Below are positions 1 to 6,258 of a stretch of 6,341 bases of DNA, in pieces (position 1 is the stretch's first letter; each line of letters opens with the position of its first letter). Below the pieces are notes generated by a model. It was not told the DNA's origin, ran no database searches, and worked only from the letters and a program-made list of their open reading frames with translations. Source of the stretch: an uncultured Clostridia bacterium (lineage in GTDB: Bacteria; Bacillota; Clostridia; TANB77; CAG-465). The stretch lies in assembly GCA_947628575.1 (NCBI GenBank), contig CANRAK010000069.1:1-6341 (forward strand), in the 5' to 3' direction. The translations under genes were made by a program, and so were the position numbers.

Positions 1-440
1 CCACATACACTTTGTAAATACTGTGCATCGTTATATGAAATAGCTACTTTATATTTTTTTAATGTATCGATTATATACTGTACTAATTGTCTTTCATCTA
101 AGTGCTTAAATTCTATACATTCTGCAATTTTAGACAATGTTTTATATTCACTAAGTCTTTTATCCACACTATCCTCAATTACAATTACTTTTACATCTTC
201 ATCAATATCTTTTAATAGCTCTGCATTAAATTTTAAATTAGTATTTTTTATTATTATTAATTTTTCACTACCAAAAAAAGTTACACCTTGTAATACACTA
301 GCTAATTCATCTATATTCTCTGAAGTAATATAAAAAAGATTAACTCCTATTTCTAGACTAGTAAACTCTTTTTTTATCTTTTCAACTTTTTGATTTAAAT
401 CATATTTTTCTTCGCCATATAATAAATAGATACTACTCAT
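1..440 (-). CDS. holA: DNA polymerase III delta subunit, N-terminal part (runs off the left edge)
   Basis: HolA is the delta subunit of the clamp-loader complex, which opens the beta sliding clamp and loads it on primed DNA in the cytoplasm. I translated the reverse strand by hand. It is open from an ATG at 440-438 for 146 codons with no stop and continues outside the window. The start reads MSSIYLLYGEEKYDL, matching the typical delta opening (a hydrophobic strand, then YGEE/D in place of a working P-loop). About residues 55-66 read FFGSEKLIIIKN, the family's 'FF..kklvvv.n' strand, and residues around 84-91 form the next strand (VKVIVIED). The full protein is normally about 330-350 residues, so slightly under half is present. 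A GGGAG ribosome site lies just before the start, and the gene begins 10 bp after the trmFO stop, so it is probably co-transcribed and translationally coupled with trmFO. The family assignment rests on N-terminal motifs only. Confidence 0.85.
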   Translation of the reverse strand, partial: MSSIYLLYGEEKYDLNQKVEKIKKEFTSLEIGVNLFYITSENIDELASVLQGVTFFGSEKLIIIKNTNLKFNAELLKDIDEDVKVIVIEDSVDKRLSEYKTLSKIAECIEFKHLDERQLVQYIIDTLKKYKVAISYNDAQYLQSVC

Positions 441-450
441 ATTTTCTCCC

Positions 451-1764
451 TTATAATTGTATATTTTCTTTAAATTGTGTTATATCTTTTATTGCTCTAT
501 CTGCAAGAATTGTATACTTTTCTTTTTTATCTCTTATCTTTTTATCCAGAGGTTTTAGTATTCCAAAGTTAGCATTCATTGGCTGATAATTTTTATTTTC
601 TGTAGATACATATTTAGCTAAACTACCAAGCACAGTTGTATCAGGAAATTCTATTCTTTCGTTATTTAGTCTTTTAATTATACTATATGCTACCATAAGA
701 CCAGATGCTGCAGATTCAACATATCCTTCAACACCAGATATTTGTCCTGCAAAATATATATTACTATCACTTTTTAAGCAAAAGTTATTATCTAGTAATC
801 TACCACCATTTATATATGTATTTTTATGCATTACACCATAACGTTCAAATACAGCATTTTCAAGTCCAGGTATCATAGAGAAAATTCTTTTTTGCTCACC
901 AAATGTAAGACTTGTCTGAAACCCTACTAAATTATATATAGTTTTTTCTTCATTTTCAGCTCTAAGTTGTATAACTGCGTAAGGCTTAGAATTAATAGCT
1001 GGGTTTTCAAGTCCTACTGGTTTTAATGGTCCAAATACTAATGTCTTTTCTCCTCTTTTTGCCATTTCTTCTATAGGCATACATCCTTCAAATAGTACAA
1101 GTTTATCAAAAGAATGTCTATTAGCAGTTTTAGCATTAATAAGTTCGTTATAAAAAGCAAGATATTCTTCTTTACTCATACATAAATTAAGATAATCTCC
1201 ACTACCAACAGTGCCATATCTATCCATAAAATATGCTTTTGTATAGTCTATACTATCTGCTTCTACTATTGGAGCAACTGCATCAAAAAAGTATAAACTG
1301 TCATCTCCTATCTTTTCTTTTAAGCTGTTCATTAAACTATCACTTGTCAGTGGTCCTGTAGCAATAACTTTTATTCCATCTATACTATCTATATCATCTA
1401 CTTGTTTTGCTATAACTTCTATATTCTCATTTTCTTTTATTTTATTTGTTATATACTCTGAAAATATCTCTCTATCAACAGCAAGTGCTTGTCCTGCTGG
1501 TACTTTAGCCTTATATGCAGCCTCAATAAAAATACTTCCTAAAATTTCCATTTCCTTTTTTAATAGTCCACATGCATTAGTTATTGCCTCGGATTTTAGT
1601 GAATTACTACATACAAGCTCTGCAAACTTATCTGATACATGTGCCTCACTTTTACATATTGGTTTCATTTCATATAATCTTACCTTTATTCCATTTTTAG
1701 CTAAAATATATGCACATTCGCATCCAGCAAGTCCTGCTCCTATTACATTAATAATATCTTTCAT
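451..1764 (-). CDS. trmFO: Methylenetetrahydrofolate--tRNA-(uracil-54-C5)-methyltransferase, FAD-dependent
   Basis: TrmFO (older name Gid) makes 5-methyluridine at position 54 of the tRNA T-loop, taking the carbon from methylenetetrahydrofolate and reducing it with FAD/NAD(P)H. It is a cytoplasmic enzyme. The 437-residue length is normal for the family and the protein looks complete. Seen in the sequence: the dinucleotide-binding GAGLAG at residues 9-14, followed by YEMKP at 31-35; CSNSLKS at 52-58 and FEGCMP at 225-230, which hold the two conserved cysteines (C52, C228) corresponding to the redox/catalytic pair known from the Bacillus enzyme; ATGPLTSDSL at 135-144; and the C-terminal FAD motif YFAGQISGVEGYVESAASG at 337-355. 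The ATG at 1764 is preceded by GGAG with good spacing. It has its own promoter upstream and leads a trmFO-holA unit. It sits next to topA, as in many Firmicutes, but holA follows it instead of the more usual codY/xer genes. Confidence 0.97.
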   Translation of the reverse strand: MKDIINVIGAGLAGCECAYILAKNGIKVRLYEMKPICKSEAHVSDKFAELVCSNSLKSEAITNACGLLKKEMEILGSIFIEAAYKAKVPAGQALAVDREIFSEYITNKIKENENIEVIAKQVDDIDSIDGIKVIATGPLTSDSLMNSLKEKIGDDSLYFFDAVAPIVEADSIDYTKAYFMDRYGTVGSGDYLNLCMSKEEYLAFYNELINAKTANRHSFDKLVLFEGCMPIEEMAKRGEKTLVFGPLKPVGLENPAINSKPYAVIQLRAENEEKTIYNLVGFQTSLTFGEQKRIFSMIPGLENAVFERYGVMHKNTYINGGRLLDNNFCLKSDSNIYFAGQISGVEGYVESAASGLMVAYSIIKRLNNERIEFPDTTVLGSLAKYVSTENKNYQPMNANFGILKPLDKKIRDKKEKYTILADRAIKDITQFKENIQL

Positions 1765-1786
1765 TTTCTATCTCCATTCTAAGTTT

Positions 1787-1815
1787 ATTATATTATACAT
1801 AATGCCTTTTTTCAA
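1787..1815 (-). promoter_or_regulatory. Sigma-A-type promoter of trmFO-holA
   Basis: Reading the minus strand, TTGAAA (1815-1810), a 17-bp spacer and TATAAT (1792-1787) form a near-consensus vegetative promoter. Transcription would start near 1780 and leave a leader of about 16 nt carrying the GGAG ribosome site of trmFO. Because the topA transcript ends at the hairpin upstream, this promoter explains how trmFO-holA is expressed. A second overlapping TATAAT (1797-1792) lacks a correctly spaced -35. The prediction rests on matches to consensus only; AT-rich DNA produces such matches by chance. Confidence 0.6.
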
Positions 1816-1871
1816 GAATTTTTACTATTTCTAATATATGTTGTACATAATTTTATTATATGCTATATTGA

Positions 1872-1988
1872 GATAGCACATGGTTAGATTTACAAAAAGA
1901 CATTTTAGATAGAATGGATTTTAAACCAATTATATCATTAATGAATGAACAGATATTTAAAGATTATAAAATGGTATTAAAAATATAA
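1872..1988 (+). pseudogene. Possible decayed C-terminal tail of a lost plus-strand gene
   Basis: This is an open stretch of 38 codons with no start at its 5' end. It follows a TGA at 1869-1871 and ends in TAA at 1986-1988. The translation begins DSTWLDLQKDILDRMDFK and ends KDYKMVLKI, which looks more like real protein (Trp, charged helix, mixed residues) than the Ile/Asn/Lys/Leu-poor-complexity output usual for AT-rich spacer. An ATG at 1914 would give only 24 residues and has no good ribosome site. An overlapping frame one base off starts with ATG at 1838 and stops at 1876, so a frameshift could have split an older reading frame. The stop codon lies in the left arm of a hairpin that can terminate in both directions, as expected at the 3' end of a gene convergent with topA. 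I do not recognise the family. It may be ordinary spacer that happens to be open. Confidence 0.25.
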
Positions 1989-2010
1989 TAGGATGCAATG
2001 CATCCTATTA
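1986..2010. terminator. Bidirectional rho-independent terminator after topA
   Basis: A perfect inverted repeat, TAATAGGATG (1986-1995) and CATCCTATTA (2001-2010), can extend by one C-G pair to an 11-bp stem with a 3-nt loop. It starts directly at the topA stop codon. On the minus strand it is followed by TATTTTTAA, giving a standard terminator for topA. On the plus strand it is followed by TTATTTTTTC, so it could also stop transcription arriving from the left. The stem is moderately AT-rich but uninterrupted. Confidence 0.85.
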
Positions 2011-3984
2011 TTATTTTTTCTTTGCTTTTGGTTTGGTCCATGAAATATAATGACATTTACTATCTTCACTATTTGTATTATTTTCACAAACGTAAAATGG
2101 TCTTTTTGTCTTTGTTCTTTTTATTAATACTTTTCCACCACACTCTGGACATGGAATATCTATTGATTCATTATATGGTTTTATATTTTTACATTCCGGA
2201 TATCCTGGACAAGCTAAGAATTTTCCAAATCTTCCTTGTCTAATCACCATTTTTCTTCCACACTTTTCACATACTACATCTGTTTCTTGCTCAGGAATTT
2301 TTACCTTTTCAATTTTATCTTGTACTTCAATTAAGTTCTTATTAAAAGGCTCATAAAAATCTTTTAGCATCTTAACATAGTTTTGTTTATCTTCTGCTAC
2401 TTCATCTAGCTTATTTTCCATATCTGCTGTGAAAGCTACATCTACAATATCTTTAAAATTATCTTCAAGTAATTTATTTACTACTTCACCAAGTTCTGTA
2501 GGTTTTAAATATTTTCCTTCTTTTTCAATATATAATCTTTCTTCTATTGTAGAAATTGTAGGTGCATACGTACTTGGTCTTCCAACACCTTTTTCTTCCA
2601 TTACTTTAACAAGACTAGCTTCTGTGTATCTTGCAGGTGGTTCAGTAGTCTTTTTATCTGCTTTTAATTCTTCTTGTTTTAAAACTTCACCTACTTCAAA
2701 TTCTGGTAATGTTTTTAGCTCATCTTCATAATCTTCTTCACTATCATTTTTTCCTTTTACCTTATCGTCTTTGCCTTCTATATATAGTCGCATAAAGCCA
2801 TCGAATTTTATAACACTACCATTTATATGGAATATATAATCCTCTACATTAACTACTATCTTTGTTGTATCGTAAACTGCAACTGACATTTGAGAAGCTA
2901 AAAATCTGTTTAAGATTAAATTATATAGTTTTTCTTCATCTCTACTTAGCTCCGGCTCTGTATCAACATGAGTTGGTCTTATAGCTTCATGTGCATCTTG
3001 TGCATTTTCTTTTACTTTAAATTCTCTATTTAGATAATAATTTGCTCCAAATTTTTCTACTATATAATTTTTAGCCATTTTCTTTGCATCATCAGATAAT
3101 CTTGTTGAGTCAGTTCTCATATATGTAATATGTCCTGCTTCATACAATTTTTGTGCTACCATCATAGTCTTCTTTACTCCAAAGCCTAATTTTCTTGATG
3201 CTTCTTGTTGCATTGAAGAAGTTGTAAATGGTGCAGGTGGATTTTTTCTTCTCTCACTTTTCTTAATATCTACTATATTATATTTTTTATTATCTATCTT
3301 TTTAATTATACTATTTACTTGCTTTTCATCTTTAAGCTCTATTTTACCACTGACATCACCATAAAATTTTGCTACAACTATATCTTCATTTCTTTTTAGC
3401 TTTGCATACATTATATAGTAATCTTCTGGTACAAAATCTCTTATTTCTCTTTCTTTATCTACAATTATCTTTAAAGCTACTGACTGTACTCTACCAGCAC
3501 TAGTACCTTTTTTTACCTTTTTCCATAAAAGAGGTGATAGTTTATATCCAACTATTCTATCTAAAATACGTCTTGCTTGTTGTGCATCTACAAGGCTCTG
3601 ATTTATTACTCTAGGTGAGCCTACTGCTTTCTTTACAGCATTTTTTGTAATTTCATTAAATTCTATTCTGCATTTTTCATCGTCTTTTATTTTTAACATA
3701 TTTTTTAGATGCCAAGCTATAGCCTCTCCTTCACGATCAGGGTCGGTAGCAAGATATATAATATCTTTATCTTTTGCAAGCTCTTTTATCTCTTTTATAA
3801 TTGGTGCCTTACCTTTCATAGTTTTATATTCTGGTTTAAAGTCATGCTCTAAATCTACACCCATTTTACTAGCAGGTAAGTCCATAATATGTCCTTGTGA
3901 TGCAATAACATCATAATCGCCACCTAAATATTTTTTTATTGTTTTTGCTTTTGATGGTGACTCTACTATTACTAATTTTGCCAT
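2011..3984 (-). CDS. topA: DNA topoisomerase I (type IA)
   Basis: TopA relaxes negative supercoils behind transcription and replication forks by cutting one strand through a 5'-phosphotyrosine and passing the other. Domains seen in order: the Toprim domain (about 1-115) with catalytic E8 in VIVESPSKAKT and the DPDREGE motif at 81-87; SAGRVQSVALK at 162-172; the strand-passage domain with APFTTSSMQQEASRKLGF at 251-268; the active-site tyrosine Y288 in ITYMRTDS (286-293); VGRPSTYAPTI at 467-477; then two C-terminal zinc fingers, C572-C575-C592-C598 and C612-C615-C633-C644. The last finger has a wide gap (ten residues) between its final two cysteines. The protein ends in a lysine-rich tail. At 657 residues it is complete and close to other Clostridia. 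The ATG at 3984 has GGAAGG upstream. In many Firmicutes dprA precedes topA; here spoIIP does. A promoter at the end of spoIIP probably gives it growth-phase expression independent of sporulation. Confidence 0.98.
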   Translation of the reverse strand: MAKLVIVESPSKAKTIKKYLGGDYDVIASQGHIMDLPASKMGVDLEHDFKPEYKTMKGKAPIIKEIKELAKDKDIIYLATDPDREGEAIAWHLKNMLKIKDDEKCRIEFNEITKNAVKKAVGSPRVINQSLVDAQQARRILDRIVGYKLSPLLWKKVKKGTSAGRVQSVALKIIVDKEREIRDFVPEDYYIMYAKLKRNEDIVVAKFYGDVSGKIELKDEKQVNSIIKKIDNKKYNIVDIKKSERRKNPPAPFTTSSMQQEASRKLGFGVKKTMMVAQKLYEAGHITYMRTDSTRLSDDAKKMAKNYIVEKFGANYYLNREFKVKENAQDAHEAIRPTHVDTEPELSRDEEKLYNLILNRFLASQMSVAVYDTTKIVVNVEDYIFHINGSVIKFDGFMRLYIEGKDDKVKGKNDSEEDYEDELKTLPEFEVGEVLKQEELKADKKTTEPPARYTEASLVKVMEEKGVGRPSTYAPTISTIEERLYIEKEGKYLKPTELGEVVNKLLEDNFKDIVDVAFTADMENKLDEVAEDKQNYVKMLKDFYEPFNKNLIEVQDKIEKVKIPEQETDVVCEKCGRKMVIRQGRFGKFLACPGYPECKNIKPYNESIDIPCPECGGKVLIKRTKTKRPFYVCENNTNSEDSKCHYISWTKPKAKKK

Positions 3985-4012
3985 TTATCTAACCTTCCAT
4001 TCCTGATTTTAG

Positions 4013-4042
4013 ATTATATCATAAATAAAATAATCAAATCAA
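4013..4042 (-). promoter_or_regulatory. Putative sigma-A promoter of topA, overlapping the end of spoIIP
   Basis: On the minus strand, TTGATT (4042-4037) is followed after 18 bp by TATAAT (4018-4013), which is preceded by TGA to give an extended -10 (TGnTATAAT). The -35 overlaps the spoIIP stop codon. Transcription would begin near 4006, about 22 nt before the topA start. A separate vegetative promoter makes sense because topoisomerase I is needed in growing cells while the upstream gene spoIIP serves sporulation. Consensus matching only. Confidence 0.5.
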
Positions 4043-5193
4043 TCCTTATATAGTATATTTATTAAATTTGCTAAACATCTTGTCGCAAGCATTGCTTCAT
4101 CAATTGTATTGCCAGATGCTCCAACTTCAACTAAAAATGAATTTTCTTTTATATCTTGATTATATATAGAATTTCTAATTATCATAGGTCTAAATAGCCC
4201 AGGATATATCTTATTTGCAAGTAGCTGTATTTGTAATGCTAACTTTAAATTTCTCTGGTAATACGGATTTTCTTCATCATCATATCCTATTCCCATTACA
4301 AGCATTAACCCTGAAACATCATAGCCTTTTAAGTTTACTTTTGGTGCAAACTCTAAGTCTTCTATTGCATCTCTATGTACATCTATTAGCATAGAAATGT
4401 TAGGATCAGACTCTACAAGTTCTGTCATTGTTCTTCTAGAGTTAGAATACGCACTATTATACTCCCCATAGTCGTGTGGTGTCAAGCTACATATTGTATT
4501 TATTCCTTTATCATTTAAATTTGAAGCAAATGTACTTGCTATGGCAAGCATATTATAATTTCCATCTACACTTCTTCTTGGACTAGTATAATCAAAATGG
4601 TATTTTTCACTATTTGCATAGGATTCAGATGTATGTGTTGTATATAGTAGTATTTCATCTAATGACTTTGAAAAAAATATATCATCACTATTTAAAATAC
4701 TTTCAAAATCAATATTCCTATTAGTTGAATAATTAGTTATATCTATACCACATACTCTTAGTTTCTGGTAAATTTCTGTTTCAGCTACAACTTGTATATC
4801 TTCTTTATTTATATTATTAAAAACAGTTTGCTCATTATACTCTTGTGCCATATTATCCATAGCTAAAAGTTCAGGTTCTACTTTTTTCTCCTCATGTTTT
4901 TCTTCTTGAGGACTAAATATATAGTTATTCATATTCCCCATATTATTAAAAGCTATTATCTTTTCTTTAGTTACATTTATTCCCTGCATTTGTACAATAT
5001 TTGTTGCTATATACATTATACTATTTATATTCATAACTAAAATAACAGCTATAAAGAACATTAATAATATTTCGTAATTTTTTAATTTTATTACACTAGC
5101 ATTTAAAATATCCACATATTTGTTATTTTTCATTATATTGTTATATTTTTCTTTTTTTCTTTTTTTACCAAAAAAAGTAATCGCAACCTTCAT
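4039..5193 (-). CDS. spoIIP: Stage II sporulation protein P, engulfment peptidoglycan amidase/endopeptidase
   Basis: SpoIIP is a membrane-anchored cell-wall hydrolase made in the mother cell. With SpoIID and SpoIIM it thins septal peptidoglycan and drives the membrane around the forespore during engulfment. The 384-residue protein has a basic N-terminus (KKRKKEKY, 10-17), one transmembrane anchor at about 41-60, a poorly conserved linker (about 70-140) and the SpoIIP domain from about 145 to the end. Recognisable blocks are LLYTTHTSESY (182-192), SLTPHDY (236-242), NSRRTMTELV (251-260), LIDVHRDA (269-276) and FLVEVGASGNT (353-363); H187, H240, H273 and E356 are the likely metal/catalytic candidates. 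The first residue of the usual YHTHT motif appears to be Thr (T185). The ATG at 5193 is chosen because AGGAGA lies 8 nt upstream; the in-frame Met21 has no ribosome site. It lies 50 bp after the divIVA-like gene. gpr, its usual partner in Bacillus, is not in view. Confidence 0.93.
   Translation of the reverse strand: MKVAITFFGKKRKKEKYNNIMKNNKYVDILNASVIKLKNYEILLMFFIAVILVMNINSIMYIATNIVQMQGINVTKEKIIAFNNMGNMNNYIFSPQEEKHEEKKVEPELLAMDNMAQEYNEQTVFNNINKEDIQVVAETEIYQKLRVCGIDITNYSTNRNIDFESILNSDDIFFSKSLDEILLYTTHTSESYANSEKYHFDYTSPRRSVDGNYNMLAIASTFASNLNDKGINTICSLTPHDYGEYNSAYSNSRRTMTELVESDPNISMLIDVHRDAIEDLEFAPKVNLKGYDVSGLMLVMGIGYDDEENPYYQRNLKLALQIQLLANKIYPGLFRPMIIRNSIYNQDIKENSFLVEVGASGNTIDEAMLATRCLANLINILYKD
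5152..5176 (-). repeat. Three 7-nt homopolymer runs at the start of spoIIP
   Basis: Within 25 bases of the first codons of spoIIP lie plus-strand T7 (5152-5158), T7 (5160-5166) and A7 (5170-5176). They encode the TFFGKKRKKEK segment (residues 6-16). Slippage at any run by one base would shift the frame within the first 16 codons. Such runs are common in AT-rich genomes, so a regulatory role is only a possibility. Confidence 0.5.
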
Positions 5194-5243
5194 AAAACAT
5201 TTCTCCTATGTTCTATTCTATTACGATTACCTAAATATAATTA

Positions 5244-5663
5244 CTAGTCTAACAAATTATTAATCTCTTGACTATATTTATCTAATAGTCCAACTGTTTT
5301 TTCTTTTAAATCTATTACTTCTCTTTTCATATCTAAGAGTTTTTCTTTTTCCATTTCAATTAAGTGCTCAATTCTATCTTTCTCTTGAATTGCTTCGCTT
5401 CTTGAATCCTCAATTATTTTCTTAGCTTGGTCTTCTGCAGTTATTAAAGCACTTGCTACCTTTTCTTGTTTAGCTATATAATCTGTTTCATATTTTTCTA
5501 GTTTTCTCTTAACTAAAGAAAGTTCGTTAGCTATTCTGTTTGCATCTGAGCGCTCAGCTTGTATCTTACTTTCATATTCAGCTTTCATAGCTTTCATGTA
5601 TTCTTCAACTTGCTTTTTATCATATCCAAACATTTCAGTTCCAAACTTTTTCTCGTTTTCCAT
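5244..5663 (-). CDS. Short DivIVA-domain coiled-coil protein
   Basis: This is a 139-residue, highly charged protein without signal peptide or membrane segment. The N-terminus carries the DivIVA/GpsB-type motif FGYDKKQVEEYM (12-23), corresponding to the family's 'GYd..eVd.fl', which in known members contacts membranes or partner proteins. From about residue 27 to 135 it is predicted to be nearly continuous coiled coil. Residues 72-91 (ALITAEDQAKKIIEDSRSEA) resemble the second coiled-coil segment of DivIVA ('A...A..ii..A..ea'). DivIVA proteins mark curved membranes at cell poles and division sites; in Bacillus, DivIVA also takes part in polar septation at sporulation. It lies 50 bp upstream of spoIIP and shares the promoter at 5698-5726, so a septum or engulfment role is a reasonable inference, not shown. 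The ribosome site is an unusual G-run (TTGGGGGGAAAG) before the ATG. It is shorter than most DivIVA proteins and may be a paralogue rather than the main one. Confidence 0.75.
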   Translation of the reverse strand: MENEKKFGTEMFGYDKKQVEEYMKAMKAEYESKIQAERSDANRIANELSLVKRKLEKYETDYIAKQEKVASALITAEDQAKKIIEDSRSEAIQEKDRIEHLIEMEKEKLLDMKREVIDLKEKTVGLLDKYSQEINNLLD

Positions 5664-5697
5664 AACTTTCCCCCCAAAGCTTCCACATTATGCAACC

Positions 5698-5726
5698 ATT
5701 ATACCAAATTATTTTTTTAATTTCAA
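5698..5726 (-). promoter_or_regulatory. Sigma-A-type promoter of the divIVA-like/spoIIP unit
   Basis: On the minus strand, TTGAAA (5726-5721), a 17-bp spacer and TATAAT (5703-5698) match the vegetative consensus closely, and the -10 is extended (TGGTATAAT). Transcription would start near 5691, about 28 nt before the divIVA-like start codon. spoIIP is expected to be driven by the mother-cell factor sigma-E, so this promoter more likely serves the divIVA-like gene, with read-through into spoIIP. Confidence 0.65.
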
Positions 5727-5736
5727 TATTTTGAAA
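5721..5736. repeat. Inverted repeat TTTCAA-TATT-TTGAAA between divergent promoters
   Basis: The two outward-facing -35 elements are exact mirror images with 4 bp between them. The arrangement would place two RNA polymerases on almost the same DNA, so the promoters may compete, or the palindrome may bind a dimeric regulator. It could equally be a by-product of two consensus -35 boxes lying back to back in AT-rich DNA. Confidence 0.5.
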
Positions 5737-5759
5737 AAAATATAATAAAAAATTATAAT
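5731..5759 (+). promoter_or_regulatory. Putative promoter of spoVAC (sigma-A-like, sigma-G possible)
   Basis: TTGAAA (5731-5736), 17 bp and TATAAT (5754-5759) fit a vegetative promoter, with a start near 5766 and a leader of about 34 nt. The spoVA genes are known to be transcribed in the forespore by sigma-G (about TGAATA and CATACTA). The same DNA reads TGAAAA (5732-5737) and TATAATA (5754-5760), each a partial match, so the sequence alone does not decide the sigma factor. A further AATACTA at 5776-5782 resembles a sigma-G -10 but has no clear -35. Confidence 0.45.
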
Positions 5760-5799
5760 AAAACATTTTTTGGTAAATACTAATAACGGTGATTAATTT

Positions 5800-6258
5800 A
5801 TGAATACAAATTTAAATATATCAAATAGTGAATATGATGACTTAATTTCTCAAAAAGCAGAAAAAAGTCCAATTTTAAAAAATATAATTTTAGCTTTTAT
5901 AGTTGGTGGCTTAATATGTACATTAGGTCAATTTATATTTAATCAGATGGAAAATATGGGACTGGATAGAGAAACTGCTTCAACTGTTACTAGTATATCT
6001 CTAATATTTTTAGGTGCATTTCTTACTTCAATTAATTTATATTCAAAAATTGGTAGATTTGCAGGAGCTGGTTCTACTATTCCAATTACAGGTTTTTCAA
6101 ATTCAGTCGTTGCGCCTGCAATAGAATTTAAAAGTGAAGGATATGTTCTAGGGATAGGTGCAAATATGTTCAAAGTAGCTGGACCTGTTATTGTATATGG
6201 TATTACTTCAACTGTTATTTTAGGGCTAGTATACTATCTAATACACTATGTATTTTAG
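5800..6258 (+). CDS. spoVAC: Stage V sporulation protein AC, spore dipicolinic-acid channel membrane subunit
   Basis: SpoVAC is an inner-membrane protein of the forespore/spore that takes part in Ca-dipicolinic acid uptake during sporulation and release at germination; the Bacillus protein has been described as a mechanosensitive channel. The 152-residue length is typical. After a hydrophilic start (1-25), hydrophobic segments lie at about 26-48, 62-81 and 125-150, with a further conserved, partly hydrophobic block between them. That block contains the family signature GAGSTIPITGFSNSVV (89-104), APAIEFKSEG (105-114) and GIGANMFKVAGPVIVYG (118-134). The ATG has GGTGAT 6 nt upstream, an anti-SD match. 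It is first in its unit and divergent from the divIVA-like/spoIIP genes. Its TAG stop overlaps an AGGAGG for a following gene, expected to be spoVAD, which is not recognisable in the remaining 83 bases. Confidence 0.95.
   Translation: MNTNLNISNSEYDDLISQKAEKSPILKNIILAFIVGGLICTLGQFIFNQMENMGLDRETASTVTSISLIFLGAFLTSINLYSKIGRFAGAGSTIPITGFSNSVVAPAIEFKSEGYVLGIGANMFKVAGPVIVYGITSTVILGLVYYLIHYVF

Noticed and set aside
1998..2243. 81-residue plus-strand ORF
   Set aside because: It lies antisense inside topA, over the zinc-finger codons. The product is a low-complexity Leu/Tyr/Ile/Phe mix, typical of a shadow of AT-rich coding DNA, and it begins inside the terminator.
2429..2731. 100-residue Ser/Thr-rich plus-strand ORF
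   Set aside because: It is antisense to conserved topA coding sequence and shows no recognisable motif or ribosome site.
3985..4038. Terminator between spoIIP and topA
   Set aside because: Only short AT-rich partial repeats are present, with no stable stem followed by a T-run; the spacer is better explained by a promoter.
5198..5200. Alternative ATG 7 nt upstream of the spoIIP start
   Set aside because: It is in another frame, stops after 11 codons, and is only 2 nt from the AGGAGA site.
5194..5260. Sigma-E-like promoter directly before spoIIP
   Set aside because: On the minus strand ATTATATT (about 5233-5240) is followed 16 bp later by AATAGAAC, a poor match to CATACAnT. It is too weak to list in AT-rich DNA, though a sigma-E promoter is expected somewhere upstream of spoIIP.
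5943..6173. 76-residue minus-strand ORF
   Set aside because: It is antisense to the most conserved part of spoVAC; the composition follows from the complementary codons.
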